Made by a program: the position numbers and the translations under genes. From positions 4,831,576 to 4,895,575 of the forward strand of contig JAQFVV010000036.1 in NCBI GenBank assembly GCA_028023455.1: DNA of 64,000 bases, read 5' to 3'. The notes beneath the pieces were generated by a model, which was given only the letters and a program-made list of their open reading frames with translations, did no database searches and had not been told where the DNA came from. Shown here one piece after another: positions 63,155 through 64,000 of this stretch. Origin of the DNA: Epiperipatus broadwayi. Taxonomy: Eukaryota > Onychophora > Udeonychophora > Euonychophora > Peripatidae. Numbering within the stretch: position 1 is the stretch's first letter; each line of letters opens with the position of its first letter.

Positions 63155-64000
63155 AAAAAACAAACACACCAAATACGTGTTCAGATATTTATAAACAAAC
63201 ATTTGATTAAACATCTTCAATTTTAATTTAATATTCTTTTAAACTTAGAATATAAAATATTAAAATATGTATTAACGATGGTAATAAGATCCTTAGCAGA
63301 GTACTTGTTTATAGTATAGAGTATATTTATCTATTTTTATAATTAAAAAACACACACAGATAAAACTTTTACAAATGTTGCAATATATTTATTAAATATG
63401 TTAGAAACATTTTTTTATTATATTAAAATTTTCATTTCTTTTTAAAATCATAAGGATCCATGATTAGTATTTTAAATTATTGATGGATATTTACTTGTAA
63501 AATATATTATGGAATCACTTTTAAATGATGAAAGGTAAAATTAAAAAGTGTTACAGTTCTAAATTTATTACAGACTTGGAAGAGTGGGTTCATATATAAA
63601 TATATATTCATAAGCAGGTGCACATTATTAAGTTTTCATGATATATGCATTTCCTATCATGTTCATGATTTGAAATTCTAAACTCAATAAATTGAAATTT
63701 TTTAAAAATTATTTTCAGAAATGTTAGCTTACAGCTGATCTAGTTAAAAATGTAATTATTATTCAAATCATGAAGACACAACAATTAGCAAGCCTGAAAA
63801 AGAAAGCTCTCTTCATAATTATTTTCTCTATTTTTGGTTGAGGTTTACTTTAAGGGTTGTTTACCTAAAATGTACAAATCAATATATATATATATTGATA
63901 GAATGACTTATTTTTAATTTAATAGAAGCCTTTAAAACAAACCATAATACAAGTTATTTGTAGCTATTTGTGATTTACAGGAATCAACCAGATTTGGGCT
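63155..64000. other. Unannotated AT-rich DNA
   Basis: No gene recognised. A short TA tract lies near 63,880. Confidence 0.5.

Overview
This window looks like repeat-dominated, very AT-rich (roughly three quarters A+T by eye) nuclear DNA from an invertebrate animal. The evidence is the complement of elements: APE-type LINEs, a CR1/Jockey-like LINE, a tRNA-derived SINE with target-site duplications, a hAT transposase relic, hammerhead-ribozyme repeats and long (TA)n and (TTA)n microsatellites. I cannot name the species. I found no complete host gene, no tRNA, rRNA or snRNA gene, and nothing prokaryotic. Every confident coding sequence belongs to a mobile element.

Layout. 1-20.2 kb: mostly unassignable AT-rich DNA with two SINE copies (1.04 and 8.39 kb), a decayed LINE 3' end (2.36-3.44 kb), hairpins, a decayed minisatellite around a (TA)n tract (11.0-12.1 kb) and an unclassified block at 12.75-14.64 kb. 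20.18-33.05 kb: one LTR-type element of about 12.9 kb. Its two direct repeats are unusually long (4,919 and 4,866 bp). The internal region is only 3.1 kb, with a primer-binding-like site, a polypurine tract and a coiled-coil protein frame split by a single in-frame TAA. It has no reverse transcriptase, protease or integrase, so it must depend on enzymes supplied in trans.

34.6-46.2 kb: a (TTA)n array split by three LINEs. LINE-A (minus, near full length, ORF1 plus ORF2 with one frameshift) and LINE-B (minus, 5' truncated, ORF2 intact) are the same family and both end at the same 3' sequence directly abutting (TAA)n. LINE-C (plus, CR1/Jockey-like, 5' truncated, (GAATT)5 tail) lies in the same array. 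The ORF1 protein of LINE-A carries an AT-hook-like motif next to its zinc knuckle region, which suggests a route to AT-rich targets.

47.3-58 kb: an unclassified 2.1-kb block, another LINE relic (49.9-50.7 kb), a long foldback element (51.57-52.30 kb), and two clusters of a repeat unit that carries a hammerhead ribozyme in the middle (52.3-53.25 and 54.9-55.76 kb). A hAT transposase C-terminal relic (55.8-56.15 kb) and a second, unrelated LINE relic (57.6-58.05 kb) follow. 58.9 kb: third SINE. 59.4-63.15 kb: LINE-D, an old, GC-richer, frameshifted relative of LINE-A/B.

How the parts relate: LINE-A and LINE-B supply recent reverse transcriptase of one family. The SINE must be moved by some LINE machinery. 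The giant-LTR element and the hammerhead repeats are non-autonomous and need outside enzymes. The three most notable items are the hammerhead-bearing inverted repeats, the giant-LTR element with an interrupted coiled-coil gene, and the (TTA)n-targeted LINE cluster.
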